Assembly: GCA_027483665.1 (NCBI GenBank)
Contig: JAIXUC010000036.1
Location: 1-45,323 of the forward strand
Source: Comamonadaceae bacterium
GTDB taxonomy: Bacteria > Pseudomonadota > Gammaproteobacteria > Burkholderiales > Burkholderiaceae_C
Direction of reading: 5' to 3'
Length of the DNA: 45,323 nt
Shown: in pieces, positions 30,120-37,606 of the stretch
Numbering within the stretch: position 1 is the first letter of the stretch
How the letters are laid out: the number at the start of each line of letters is the position of its first letter
Notes under the pieces: model-generated
Database searches by the model: none
Seen by the model: only the letters and a program-made list of their open reading frames with translations
Told to the model about the DNA's origin: nothing
Made by a program: the position numbers and the translations under genes

Positions 30120-30818
30120 TCAGGTGCCGTAACGCGTTCTGTAGGCCTGCACGCGCTCCAAGTGTGGCGCTAAAGCACCTGCATTGTTCATACTGAGATA
30201 TTGCAGCAAGTCTTGCAGACGCGCAATCGGACTGACGACCATTCCCAGCTGCTGTCTGGCGTACTGAACCGCGCTGTAGGGGACATCGACTCCCTCGCTG
30301 GTGGCCATTTCCTGACGGTCGAGCGCAATGGCTACGGCATGGGCTTGCGCGCCAGCTGCTTCGATCAACTCCACAGACGCCCGGACTGCCGTGCCAGCCG
30401 ACATGACGTCATCGATGATGAGCACGCGCCCCTGCAGCGCAGCGCCCACCAAAGTGCCGCCTTCTCCATGGTCTTTGGCTTCCTTGCGGTTGTAGGCAAA
30501 CGGGTAGTTGTGGCCACGACGCGCCAGCTCGATGGCCACGGCTGACGCCAAAGGAATGCCTTTGTAGGCGGGCCCGAAGATCATGTCGAAGCCTAGGCCG
30601 TTGGCAATGAGCCGCTCCGCATAAAAGCCCGCCAGACGGCCCAGCTTGGCCCCGTCATTGAACAGACCAGCGTTGAAAAAATAGGGGGAGAGTCGGCCCG
30701 CTTTGGTGACGAACTCGCCGAAGCGCAGAGCACCAACGTCCAGGGCGAATCGAACAAAATCCAGAGCCAGCGTGTCAGGCGCATCAGCTCCTGGGGCAGC
30801 TGCTGGGGCGGCAGACAC
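30120..30818 (-). CDS. pyrE: Orotate phosphoribosyltransferase
   Basis: Makes orotidine 5'-phosphate from orotate and PRPP in pyrimidine synthesis. LRFGEFVTKAGRLSPYFFNA, FGPAYKGIPLA, YNRKEAKDHGEGG and the PRPP-binding VLIIDDVMSAGTA are intact. There is no ATG at the expected place. A GTG at 30818 gives 232 residues starting (M)SAAP, like related PyrE proteins as I recall them. A GTG at 30866, with AAGGGAAG upstream, would give 248. Divergent from the exonuclease gene with only about 60 bp between starts. Confidence 0.95.
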   Translation of the reverse strand: MSAAPAAAPGADAPDTLALDFVRFALDVGALRFGEFVTKAGRLSPYFFNAGLFNDGAKLGRLAGFYAERLIANGLGFDMIFGPAYKGIPLASAVAIELARRGHNYPFAYNRKEAKDHGEGGTLVGAALQGRVLIIDDVMSAGTAVRASVELIEAAGAQAHAVAIALDRQEMATSEGVDVPYSAVQYARQQLGMVVSPIARLQDLLQYLSMNNAGALAPHLERVQAYRTRYGT

Positions 30819-30878
30819 TTGCAGCGCAGCGTCCTGAAGGCCGGCTTGTTTTTCTAATCCTTGCACCGAAAGCTTCCC

Positions 30879-31670
30879 TTGTTCAGACTGACCACCCTCA
30901 ACCTCAACGGCATCCGGTCGGCCACCCAAAAAGGGCTGGAGCCCTGGCTTGCCGCGAATTCGCCGGATTGTATTTGTGCGCAAGAGGTCAAAGCCCAGCG
31001 CGAAGACGTGCAAGACCGGCTAGACGTGCTGGCCGGCATGCAGGGCTACTTCCACTTTGCGCAGAAAAAAGGCTACTCGGGCGCTGCCGTCTTCACCAGA
31101 CACGAGCCCAGCGACGCCATTGCAGGTTTTGGCTCGCCCGAGTTCGACGACGAAGGCCGATTCGTCGAACTGCGCTTCGACACCCCGGCGCGCCGCCTGT
31201 CGATCGTCAGCGTGTACTTCCCCAGCGGCTCCAGCGGCGAAGAGCGCCAACAAGCGAAGTTCCGATTTCTGGAGGTTTTCTACCCGCACCTGGCCCGGCT
31301 GCAAGCAGAGCGCGAACTCATCGTGTGTGGCGACTTGAACATCGCCCACCACGCCATCGACCTGAAAAACTGGAAGAGCAACCAGAAAAACAGCGGCTTT
31401 CTGCCCGCAGAGCGCGCTTGGCTCACGCACCTGTTCGCCAGCACCCGCCTGCGCGACGTCTACCGCCAACTCCACCCGGCAGCTACAGACGAGGCCTACA
31501 CCTGGTGGAGCAACCGAGGACAGGCCTACGCCAAGAACGTAGGCTGGCGCATTGACTACCACCTCGCCACCCCGGCCCTCGCGCAAACGGCATTGCGCGC
31601 CGAGATCTTCAAGACTCAGCGCTTCTCGGACCATGCGCCGCTGAGCATCGACTACGACTTCGTGCTCTGA
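30879..31670 (+). CDS. xth: Exodeoxyribonuclease III (AP endonuclease family)
   Basis: 263-residue Mg2+-dependent 3'-5' exonuclease/AP endonuclease for base-excision repair. The EEP-fold motifs are intact: LTTLNLNGIRSA, CAQEVKAQ (metal-binding Glu), VCGDLNIAHHAIDLKN (Asp/Asn), GWRIDYHLAT and FSDHAPLSIDYD (catalytic Asp-His). No ATG precedes the conserved start; a TTG at 30879 gives MFRLTTLNLNG, and another TTG at 30861 is possible. Neither has a strong ribosome site. Confidence 0.94.
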   Translation: MFRLTTLNLNGIRSATQKGLEPWLAANSPDCICAQEVKAQREDVQDRLDVLAGMQGYFHFAQKKGYSGAAVFTRHEPSDAIAGFGSPEFDDEGRFVELRFDTPARRLSIVSVYFPSGSSGEERQQAKFRFLEVFYPHLARLQAERELIVCGDLNIAHHAIDLKNWKSNQKNSGFLPAERAWLTHLFASTRLRDVYRQLHPAATDEAYTWWSNRGQAYAKNVGWRIDYHLATPALAQTALRAEIFKTQRFSDHAPLSIDYDFVL

Positions 31671-31687
31671 CTGTCCTGCGAACTTCT

Positions 31688-31718
31688 GAACGCCCGCTGT
31701 CGGTCGAAGCGGCCGTTC
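31688..31718. repeat. Imperfect inverted repeat in xth-reductase gap
   Basis: GAACGCCCGCT (31688-31698) and AGCGGCCGTTC (31708-31718) form an 11-bp inverted repeat with one mismatch and a 9-base loop. The 206-bp gap between the convergent genes holds no gene. The same AGCGGNC-RYTC word recurs in two other gene-free gaps (34102-34112, 35048-35058), suggesting a decayed dispersed element. No T-run, so not an intrinsic terminator. Confidence 0.45.
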
Positions 31719-31876
31719 CCCTGCTGGCCGGCGGGCGGCAGAAATCGACCCATTGCGGTCTTTGGTCCGATCGATCCCCGTTTGGCGGGTCTGCGCATGT
31801 GGCTGTCGTTGGCTGAGCGAATCGCGAAGGATCGGCGCTACCGCAAAGCTGTAACTCGGATCAGCTTGCGCAAGGC

Positions 31877-32818
31877 TCAGGTGACAACGAAGACCGTCTT
31901 GCCCGCGCTGCCGTTGGCCTTGGTTTCCGAATACGCACGTCTGAAGTCACTCATCGGGAAGGTCGTGCCGACGACGACCTCAAGCCAATCGCCCGCCAGC
32001 CGGCCAAGAAGTTCGAGCCGCTCGGCGTTGGGCTTCATCATCAGGATCCGCCGCTTGCGTTGTGAGACGGCGTTGTGGATGTACCCGAGCAGGATGTCCT
32101 TGGGGTTGGGGTAGGCGTTCACATAGACCGATCTGGATTTCAGCAAGGGCTTCGAGGCGGCAAACGGCAGCTTGTCGGACAGGTCAATGATCACATCAAA
32201 GCGCCGGTTCAGGCCCAGGACATCTTGGCTTGAGCGGTCGACGATGTGATCGCAACGCCATCTCATGGCCAGTGGTACGCCACGCTTGCCGACGACGGCG
32301 GTGACGATCGCGCCGCGGCGCTTTGCGATCTGTGTGGCCATGGTGCCGATGCCGCCCGTCGCGCCGTTGATCAGGACTTCGGTTCCCTTGCCGACCTGCG
32401 CCAGGTCGTCGAGGATTTGCAATGCAGAGAGCCCCCCGATGGGCAGCGCTGCCGCTTGCTCGAACGATAAGGTCGGCGGCTTTAGGTGGATCTGCTGCTC
32501 GCTGGCGATGACTTGGTCCCCGAGCGCATCGCCCTTGAAAGGATCCAACATGCCGAACACCGGGTCGCCTGGCTTGAAGCGGCCAACGGCAGGGCCTGCT
32601 TTGGCAACCTCGCCAGCAAACTCGATTCCAATCCCGCGCGGGAACTTGGAGCCGGTCACGAAGGCCATCTGACCTTCGTAGATCTTCCAATCGAGCGGGT
32701 TCAGCGCCACGGCCTTGACGTCGATCAAAACCTGGCCGAGCAAAGGCGTTGGACTGGGCTGCTCGACCATCTCCAGAACTTCGGTGCCACCGTAGCGGCT
32801 GTAAACCACCTTACGCAT
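31877..32818 (-). CDS. Zinc-free MDR-type NADP-dependent oxidoreductase (quinone reductase-like)
   Basis: A 313-residue medium-chain dehydrogenase/reductase. The GroES-like N-terminal domain has VLIDVKAVALNPLDWKI, EFAGEVAKAG and FKPGDPVFGM. The Rossmann domain has INGATGGIGTMATQIAKRRG for NADP(H). Zinc-ligand cysteines of classical alcohol dehydrogenases are lacking, pointing to the quinone or enoyl reductase branch. ATG 32818 (MRKVVYSRYGG) has AGGAGA eight bases upstream. Divergent from a LysR regulator, which probably controls it. Confidence 0.92.
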   Translation of the reverse strand: MRKVVYSRYGGTEVLEMVEQPSPTPLLGQVLIDVKAVALNPLDWKIYEGQMAFVTGSKFPRGIGIEFAGEVAKAGPAVGRFKPGDPVFGMLDPFKGDALGDQVIASEQQIHLKPPTLSFEQAAALPIGGLSALQILDDLAQVGKGTEVLINGATGGIGTMATQIAKRRGAIVTAVVGKRGVPLAMRWRCDHIVDRSSQDVLGLNRRFDVIIDLSDKLPFAASKPLLKSRSVYVNAYPNPKDILLGYIHNAVSQRKRRILMMKPNAERLELLGRLAGDWLEVVVGTTFPMSDFRRAYSETKANGSAGKTVFVVT

Positions 32819-32976
32819 GCATTGATCTCCTGATGACTGGTCTTCAGCGCGGCCTGCCCATTGCCCGGGCCACGATGAGCAACAGTGCGTGTTCGCCACA
32901 GGCCGAAAAGACCCGCAGAGACCAGATTGTGTTGGGCGTCGCCGCGCCGGAGAAGGGGGCAAAGTGGCAATGGTCT

Positions 32977-32990
32977 TTCCATTCATGGAA
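32977..32990. promoter_or_regulatory. Candidate LysR operator (dyad with T-N11-A)
   Basis: TTCCAT-TC-ATGGAA is a perfect 6-bp dyad containing the T-N11-A pattern typical of LysR-type regulator sites. It lies in the 185-bp divergent spacer, 13 bases before the LysR start. This position fits autorepression and activation of the divergent reductase. Sequence pattern seen; binding inferred. Confidence 0.55.
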
Positions 32991-33003
32991 TAGACTGATT
33001 TTT

Positions 33004-33897
33004 ATGAGTGACCTGTCAGCGCTCCACGACATGACGCTGTTCGTCGAAGTGGCGCGCACCGCGAGCTTCAGCCGCGCCAGCCAAAACCTGGGCGTGCCGG
33101 GTGCCACGCTGTCGAGGCGAATTGCAGCCATTGAGCGAGAGTTCGGCGTGCGCCTGTTCAACCGCACGACGCGGCATGTCGAGCTGACCGAAGCAGGGCG
33201 GCGCTACTTCGAACGCTGCGGGCATCTTGTGGACGAAGCACGGCTGGCTCAGGAAGCGCTGCGCGAAGTCGCAGCGCAGCCCAGCGGGCATGTTCGCCTA
33301 TCGATGCCCGTCGATCTCGGTGTGACGGTGATCGGCCCGCTGCTGACCGACTTTGCGCGGCAGTTCCCGGGCATCAGCTTCGATCTTGATCTGTCACCAC
33401 GCAACACGGATTTGGTGGGAGAGAGCGTTGACGTGGCGATCCGGCTGGGTGCCGTGAGGGACGAGAAACTGGTCGCGCGCCGTATCGGCAGTCTGGAACA
33501 ACGGCTGTTCGCAGCACCCGCCTACCTGTCCCTGCGCGGCATACCCACGCAGCCGGCCGATCTGGTCGAGCATGAATGCATCCTGCTTCGCAATGCGCAG
33601 CGGCAGGCACTCTGGCGGCTACAGAACGACACCGACATGGCCGAAGCGGTGGTGCGGGGGCGCTTCATGGTCAACAACGTGAGCCTGATGCGCGTTCTGG
33701 CCGAGCGCGGTATGGGCGTCGCCGTGCTGGACCCATCCCTAGTGCGCGAGTCACTGGCTCAAGGCAGACTCTTGCAGGTGCTGCCCCAGTGGGCCGCGCC
33801 ACGGCTTCCATTACACGCCGTGATGACTTCGCGCTTGCAGCCGGCCAACGTTCGCACCTTGCTCGACTTTCTGGCGGCGCGCCTGGTGGTCGTTTGA
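33004..33897 (+). CDS. LysR-type transcriptional regulator
   Basis: 297 residues. N-terminal winged helix-turn-helix (LHDMTLFVEVARTASFSRAS, then PGATLSRRIAAIEREFGVRL, residues 6-65) and a periplasmic-binding-like effector domain (HVRLSMPVDLGVTVIGPLL; DVAIRLGAVRDEKLVARRIG). This is the subgroup common next to oxidoreductases and NAD(P)H quinone reductases. Divergent from the MDR gene; effector unknown. The frame is open upstream into the reductase gene, but the HTH sets ATG 33004. Confidence 0.94.
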   Translation: MSDLSALHDMTLFVEVARTASFSRASQNLGVPGATLSRRIAAIEREFGVRLFNRTTRHVELTEAGRRYFERCGHLVDEARLAQEALREVAAQPSGHVRLSMPVDLGVTVIGPLLTDFARQFPGISFDLDLSPRNTDLVGESVDVAIRLGAVRDEKLVARRIGSLEQRLFAAPAYLSLRGIPTQPADLVEHECILLRNAQRQALWRLQNDTDMAEAVVRGRFMVNNVSLMRVLAERGMGVAVLDPSLVRESLAQGRLLQVLPQWAAPRLPLHAVMTSRLQPANVRTLLDFLAARLVVV

Positions 33898-34393
33898 CGC
33901 CCCGCTGCGCGGACGTCCCGTGCGGCGGACATGCATTCGGTGCCCGTGCGAAGTTGCGCTGCAAGACTGAAGTCACGAATCACGCCGGGCAGCAGGGTTG
34001 CTGGTCAGTCGCCTCTGTCTGAGCAAGCGGCTGTCGCTTGTGAACCGTTCCATTCCAACCCTTTCGGCTAACTGAACGACCGAGACATGCGGTCTGGGCC
34101 TAGCGGTCGCTCGCGAGCGTTCGGCCTGCGTTCATTCAGTAGCCAACGATGTCCTTCACCAACCACCACACCACGGATCGCTAAGAGCTGTAACCGGCCG
34201 CTGGCGCTCAGGTCGATGAGCCTTACCGGAGGTCCGCTACTGGCCGGGAGTGTGAGTTCAGAGAAAGTGTCAGACCGCGGTGCCAACCCTAAGGAGACTT
34301 TCGCCAGATCTGATGGGGCAGCGGCAGACTACTAAAGGAGAGCCTCACTGCGCCGTTTGGAAGACGCGTCAAGAGCGACTGCTGACGGCCAGA
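33898..34393. other. Gene-free gap, 496 bp
   Basis: No frame here shows a recognisable protein, a binding site with a start, or codon bias like the neighbours. It contains a perfect 12-bp palindrome CGCTCGCGAGCG (34108-34119) overlapping the recurrent word AGCGGTCGCTC (34102-34112). It looks like decayed intergenic sequence. Confidence 0.5.
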
Positions 34394-34852
34394 CTAATGG
34401 TCTGCCTGACTGATAAAAGATATGGCCCATTTTTCAGCTAGCTCTGAATTTGGGAATGCCTTGCACGGCAACCCTCCACCAGTAACGCAATGCTCATATA
34501 GCGGAGCCATTAATCTGGCTCCTTCAACGTCTGGTCGAAGAACGAAGGCAACGCAGGCGGGGGCTATGTTCAATTGAACCACTTGTTTGACCATTTCGCC
34601 GAACGCCCGAAGAACCTCAGGAGAAGCAAGTGCACTTTGCTCAAACACGGCAATATTTACCCATACGCCTTTTGAAGCCATGACAGGAAAGAGGTTTCGG
34701 ACCAGCGTTTCCAGGGAGTCCACGAGCTGTACGTTGAACGGCCCCCAAGCCTTTGTTAAAAGGATATTGCCTTGCTCTTCATATTCAACTCGCCCATGTG
34801 GCTTAAATCTTCCGGGCTCGATCTCGTCAGTGGAATGAGTGGTTTTGGTCAT
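34394..34852 (-). CDS. Hypothetical 152-aa protein, possibly STAS/SpoIIAA-like fold
   Basis: Starts MTKTTHSTDEIEPGRFKPHG; a weak GGAAAGAG site lies upstream. No signal peptide or membrane helix. The alternation of strand and helix (GNILLTKAWGPFN, VDSLETLVRNLF, VWVNIAVFEQSALASPEVLR, PACVAFVLRPDV) resembles STAS/SpoIIAA-type domains, but this is a fold impression, not a family match. The gene is visibly AT-richer than its surroundings and is flanked by gene-free gaps, which suggests acquisition by transfer. Upstream is a 6-bp hairpin CTAAGA/TCTTAG (34873-34887) and a TATACT hexamer (34901-34896) that could be its -10 box. Confidence 0.7.
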   Translation of the reverse strand: MTKTTHSTDEIEPGRFKPHGRVEYEEQGNILLTKAWGPFNVQLVDSLETLVRNLFPVMASKGVWVNIAVFEQSALASPEVLRAFGEMVKQVVQLNIAPACVAFVLRPDVEGARLMAPLYEHCVTGGGLPCKAFPNSELAEKWAISFISQADH

Positions 34853-35284
34853 AAAGATTTACTCTTTCCGCCCTAAGAAAATCTTAGTTAAAACTAGTAT
34901 AGCTACCAGACTCAACATGTAGCCGAGGTAGCAAGTAGCCTATACAGCCCGATTCCACTCCAATGCGTTCTATTGCTGCCCTGCGGCCGGTGCTGATGGC
35001 GGTGTCGGCTCCTGGCCGGGACTACCCAGTTCGCCGTCGAAGCCAACAGCGGCCACTCGGTCTGCCGCTGCTTGAATGACCTGTCTTCGACGCGCTGACT
35101 TCACCACCTGATTGACTGCTCTCTCGCTTGATCACCGTCAGCTTGTGGCCGAAAGCACCACCCCGACGCGCGAATGTCAGAGACTGTTACCGCGTGGTCT
35201 GCCGACGGTCATGACTTCGTGCTTTAAGAGATGGTTTTCTGCGGGTGTTCAAGGGCACATGCCCTGCGGCTGCAGATAACTGCC
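34853..35284. other. Gene-free gap, 432 bp
   Basis: The left end is AT-rich and holds the hairpin and -10-like hexamer described for the gene at 34394-34852, plus three close copies of GTAGC (34919, 34928, 34935). The rest is GC-rich and carries AGCGGCCACTC (35048-35058), a word shared with other gaps. Short open stretches on the minus strand have no recognised product. Confidence 0.5.
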
Positions 35285-35863
35285 TCAGCGGCCTAGGGTG
35301 TAGAACTCGTCGTTGGGTCGCATGCTGGTCACGTTGGCCATGCGGTTAGACATGCCAAAGAAGGCAGCAATTGCCGCGATGTCCCACACGTCGTCCATGC
35401 TGAAGCCCTGCTGCTGCAGGCTGGCAAAGTCCGCGTCGCCGACGGCGTAGGACTGCGACGACACCCTCATGGCGAAATCAAGCATCGCCATTTGTTTCGG
35501 CGTGATGTCGGCCTTGCGGTAATTGACCGCCACTTGGTCAGCCAGCAAAGGGTTTTTGGCACGGATTCGCAAGATGGCCCCGTGCGCCACCACGCAGTAC
35601 TGGCACTGGTTGGCGCTGCTGGTGGCCACCACGATCATTTCGCGCTCGGCCTTGGTCAAGCCGCCAGGCTTGTCCATCAAGGCGTCGTGGTAGGCGAAGA
35701 AGGCCCGGAACTCATCAGGCCGGTGCGCGAGCACCAAGAACACGTTGGGCACGAAGCCCGATTTTTCTTGCACCGCCAGAATGCGCGCCCGGATGTCTTC
35801 GGGCAGCTCGGTGAGCTCGGGCACTGGAAATCGGCTGATCGGGTGTGGTGCTGTCACGGACAT
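35285..35863 (-). CDS. AhpD-like carboxymuconolactone decarboxylase/peroxidase-related protein
   Basis: 192 residues. The core LTKAEREMIVVATSSANQCQ runs into the redox motif CQYCVVAHG (CxxC followed by His), the active site of AhpD-like alkylhydroperoxidases; the flanking PEDIRARILAVQEKSGFVPN and MANVTSMRPNDEFY match the peroxidase-related enzyme subfamily. It probably reduces peroxides through the cysteine pair. ATG 35863 has an AGGAG site. It lies 81 bp downstream of the yitT-like gene. Confidence 0.92.
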   Translation of the reverse strand: MSVTAPHPISRFPVPELTELPEDIRARILAVQEKSGFVPNVFLVLAHRPDEFRAFFAYHDALMDKPGGLTKAEREMIVVATSSANQCQYCVVAHGAILRIRAKNPLLADQVAVNYRKADITPKQMAMLDFAMRVSSQSYAVGDADFASLQQQGFSMDDVWDIAAIAAFFGMSNRMANVTSMRPNDEFYTLGR

Positions 35864-35944
35864 GGCATCTCCTGGTTGGATCGGGCTAGCCCGACAAAGC
35901 TGTCTTTTGTGGGGGTTAACGTCGTCGCGCCTCGCTCGGCGATC

Positions 35945-36565
35945 TCAAACCCCTAAGTAACGCCCCGACCGATGGTTCAGCGCCAAGATCAGGCCAATGG
36001 CGACTGCGCCAGCCACCGACTGCACCACGCGCACCGGCGGCACGATGGCGAAGGCGGCCAGCACCACCAGCACGTCCACCGACATCTGGACTTTGCCCGC
36101 GCTGATGCCGCGTGTTTGCTGCAACCACTGCGCAACGATGTTCACCCCGCCCACACTGGCGCGGTGGCGCAGCAGCGCCAGCAAACCAAAGCCCACCAAA
36201 AAACCGCCCAAGACGGACGCCACCCATGGGTTGAGCAGCTCGAAGCGCACCACTTGCGGTGCCAGCGCCGTGAAAACAGACACCAAGCTGACTGCGCCCA
36301 AGCTTTTGAAGGTGAACTCGGGCCCCAGCCAGCGCCAAGAAAGTCCAAAAAACGGCAGGCTCAGCACAAAGAAGCACAACGCCAAGTTCCAGCCGCTGGC
36401 GTAGCTGAGCAAAAAAGCCACGCCAGCGACGCCGCCGGTCAGCAGGCCTGCGTGGGCAAACATGGTCATGCCCAGAGAGACAAACAAAGCACCCGCCACC
36501 AACGCCTGTCCATCGTCCAGCCAGGTGTGGGCCAAGGTTTGCTGCGCAGGTGGAACGGAAGTCAT
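35945..36565 (-). CDS. YitT family membrane protein
   Basis: 206 residues, about five or six helices. The glycine-rich GLLTGGVAGVAFLLSYASGW and the RASVGGVNIVAQWLQ segment are typical of the YitT N-terminal family (formerly DUF161). No cytosolic DUF2179 tail follows, so this is the short form. Transport role suspected in the family but unproven. Begins 12 bp after thiD, so likely co-transcribed. Confidence 0.9.
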   Translation of the reverse strand: MTSVPPAQQTLAHTWLDDGQALVAGALFVSLGMTMFAHAGLLTGGVAGVAFLLSYASGWNLALCFFVLSLPFFGLSWRWLGPEFTFKSLGAVSLVSVFTALAPQVVRFELLNPWVASVLGGFLVGFGLLALLRHRASVGGVNIVAQWLQQTRGISAGKVQMSVDVLVVLAAFAIVPPVRVVQSVAGAVAIGLILALNHRSGRYLGV

Positions 36566-36577
36566 GGCTGCAGCCGC

Positions 36578-37474
36578 TCAAAGCGGCATGGCCCGGGCCG
36601 CTTCAGGCGCAAAGGCATGGTTGAGCGGGCCGTGGCCTTGGCCAACCTGAAAGTGCGCGCCGCTGGCCAGGGCTTGCTGCACATAGGCGCGGGCACGGTG
36701 ACAGGCTTCGGCCAGCGTGCTGCCCAGCGCCAGGTGGCAGGCAATGGCGCTGGACAGGGTGCAGCCGGTGCCGTGCGTGTTGCGGCTGTCGATGCGCGGG
36801 CTTTCCCAGTGGACGGCCTGCGCCGGCAGCAGGGCGGTGTCGGTGTCCGGCATGGGCAGCAGCAAAACGTCGTGCACCAAGGGCCCGGCCAAGTGCCCGC
36901 CTTTCAGCAGCACGGCGCGTGCGCCCATGGCTTGCAGCGCGCGCGCTGCGGGTTCCAGGTCTTGCGCTTGGGTGATGGGGCGGCCCAGCAACCAGGCGGC
37001 CTCATCGAGGTTGGGGGTGATGACATCCACCCAGGCAAACAGCTCGGAGACGATCACGGCGGCGGTGTCGGCCTCGATCAAGCGGTCGCCGCTGGTGGCC
37101 ACCATCACCGGGTCGAGCACCACGGGGGCCAGGCGGTGACGCTGGATGGCGCTGGCCACAGCGCGCACCACCGCGCTGTCGTGCAGCATGCCGATCTTGA
37201 CCGCGTCGACCCCGATGTCTTCGACCACCGCGTCAATCTGCTGCACCAACAGCTCGGGCGGCAGCGCATGCACGGCGCGCACGCCCACGGTGTTTTGCGC
37301 GGTGATGGCGGTGATGGCGGTCATGCCGAAGCAGCCCAGAGCAGCGGCGGTTTTCAAATCGGCCTGTACGCCAGCGCCGCCGCCGCTGTCCGAACCAGCA
37401 ATGCTCAGAACGCGCGCATAGCGGTGCCCCGGGGTGGCTGGCGTCCAAGGGGCGGCAAAGGTGGCTGTGCTCAT
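36578..37474 (-). CDS. thiD: Hydroxymethylpyrimidine/phosphomethylpyrimidine kinase
   Basis: 298-residue ribokinase-fold enzyme that phosphorylates HMP and HMP-P in thiamin synthesis. [46 protein letters not shown] and the anion-hole motif [12 protein letters not shown] are intact. The open frame extends far upstream on the minus strand across the GGDEF/EAL gene, but ThiD sequence begins at MSTATF (ATG 37474). No TPP riboswitch was recognised in the 132-bp divergent spacer, so thiamin control at this site is not evident. Confidence 0.95.
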   Translation of the reverse strand: MSTATFAAPWTPATPGHRYARVLSIAGSDSGGGAGVQADLKTAAALGCFGMTAITAITAQNTVGVRAVHALPPELLVQQIDAVVEDIGVDAVKIGMLHDSAVVRAVASAIQRHRLAPVVLDPVMVATSGDRLIEADTAAVIVSELFAWVDVITPNLDEAAWLLGRPITQAQDLEPAARALQAMGARAVLLKGGHLAGPLVHDVLLLPMPDTDTALLPAQAVHWESPRIDSRNTHGTGCTLSSAIACHLALGSTLAEACHRARAYVQQALASGAHFQVGQGHGPLNHAFAPEAARAMPL

Positions 37475-37606
37475 GGGTGTGCAGATAGAACGTGTCTGCA
37501 AGCTTACACAGCCAGTCAGCCAGGAGCCTTGGCGGCGGCACTGCAAGCGGGGCGAAACTTGAATCGAGTAGGCTCGAAGCCTCACCCGAAAACCGCCCTT
37601 CCATTC

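Noticed and set aside
35160-35240. Short minus-strand peptide beginning MTVGRPRGNSL, resembling the start of a TetR-family regulator
   Set aside because: It meets a stop after eleven codons and the following frames show no TetR helix-turn-helix; too little to call a pseudogene.
35972-37606. A very long plus-strand open frame continuous with the GGDEF/EAL gene
   Set aside because: It runs antisense through yitT and thiD, which have clear family motifs; its translation is Gln/His/Arg-rich with no domain. It is a GC-bias shadow, and the gene starts at 37607.
37475-37606. Possible TPP riboswitch upstream of thiD
   Set aside because: The 132-bp spacer shows none of the conserved thi-box segments, such as CTGAGA with a later GATC-type pairing.
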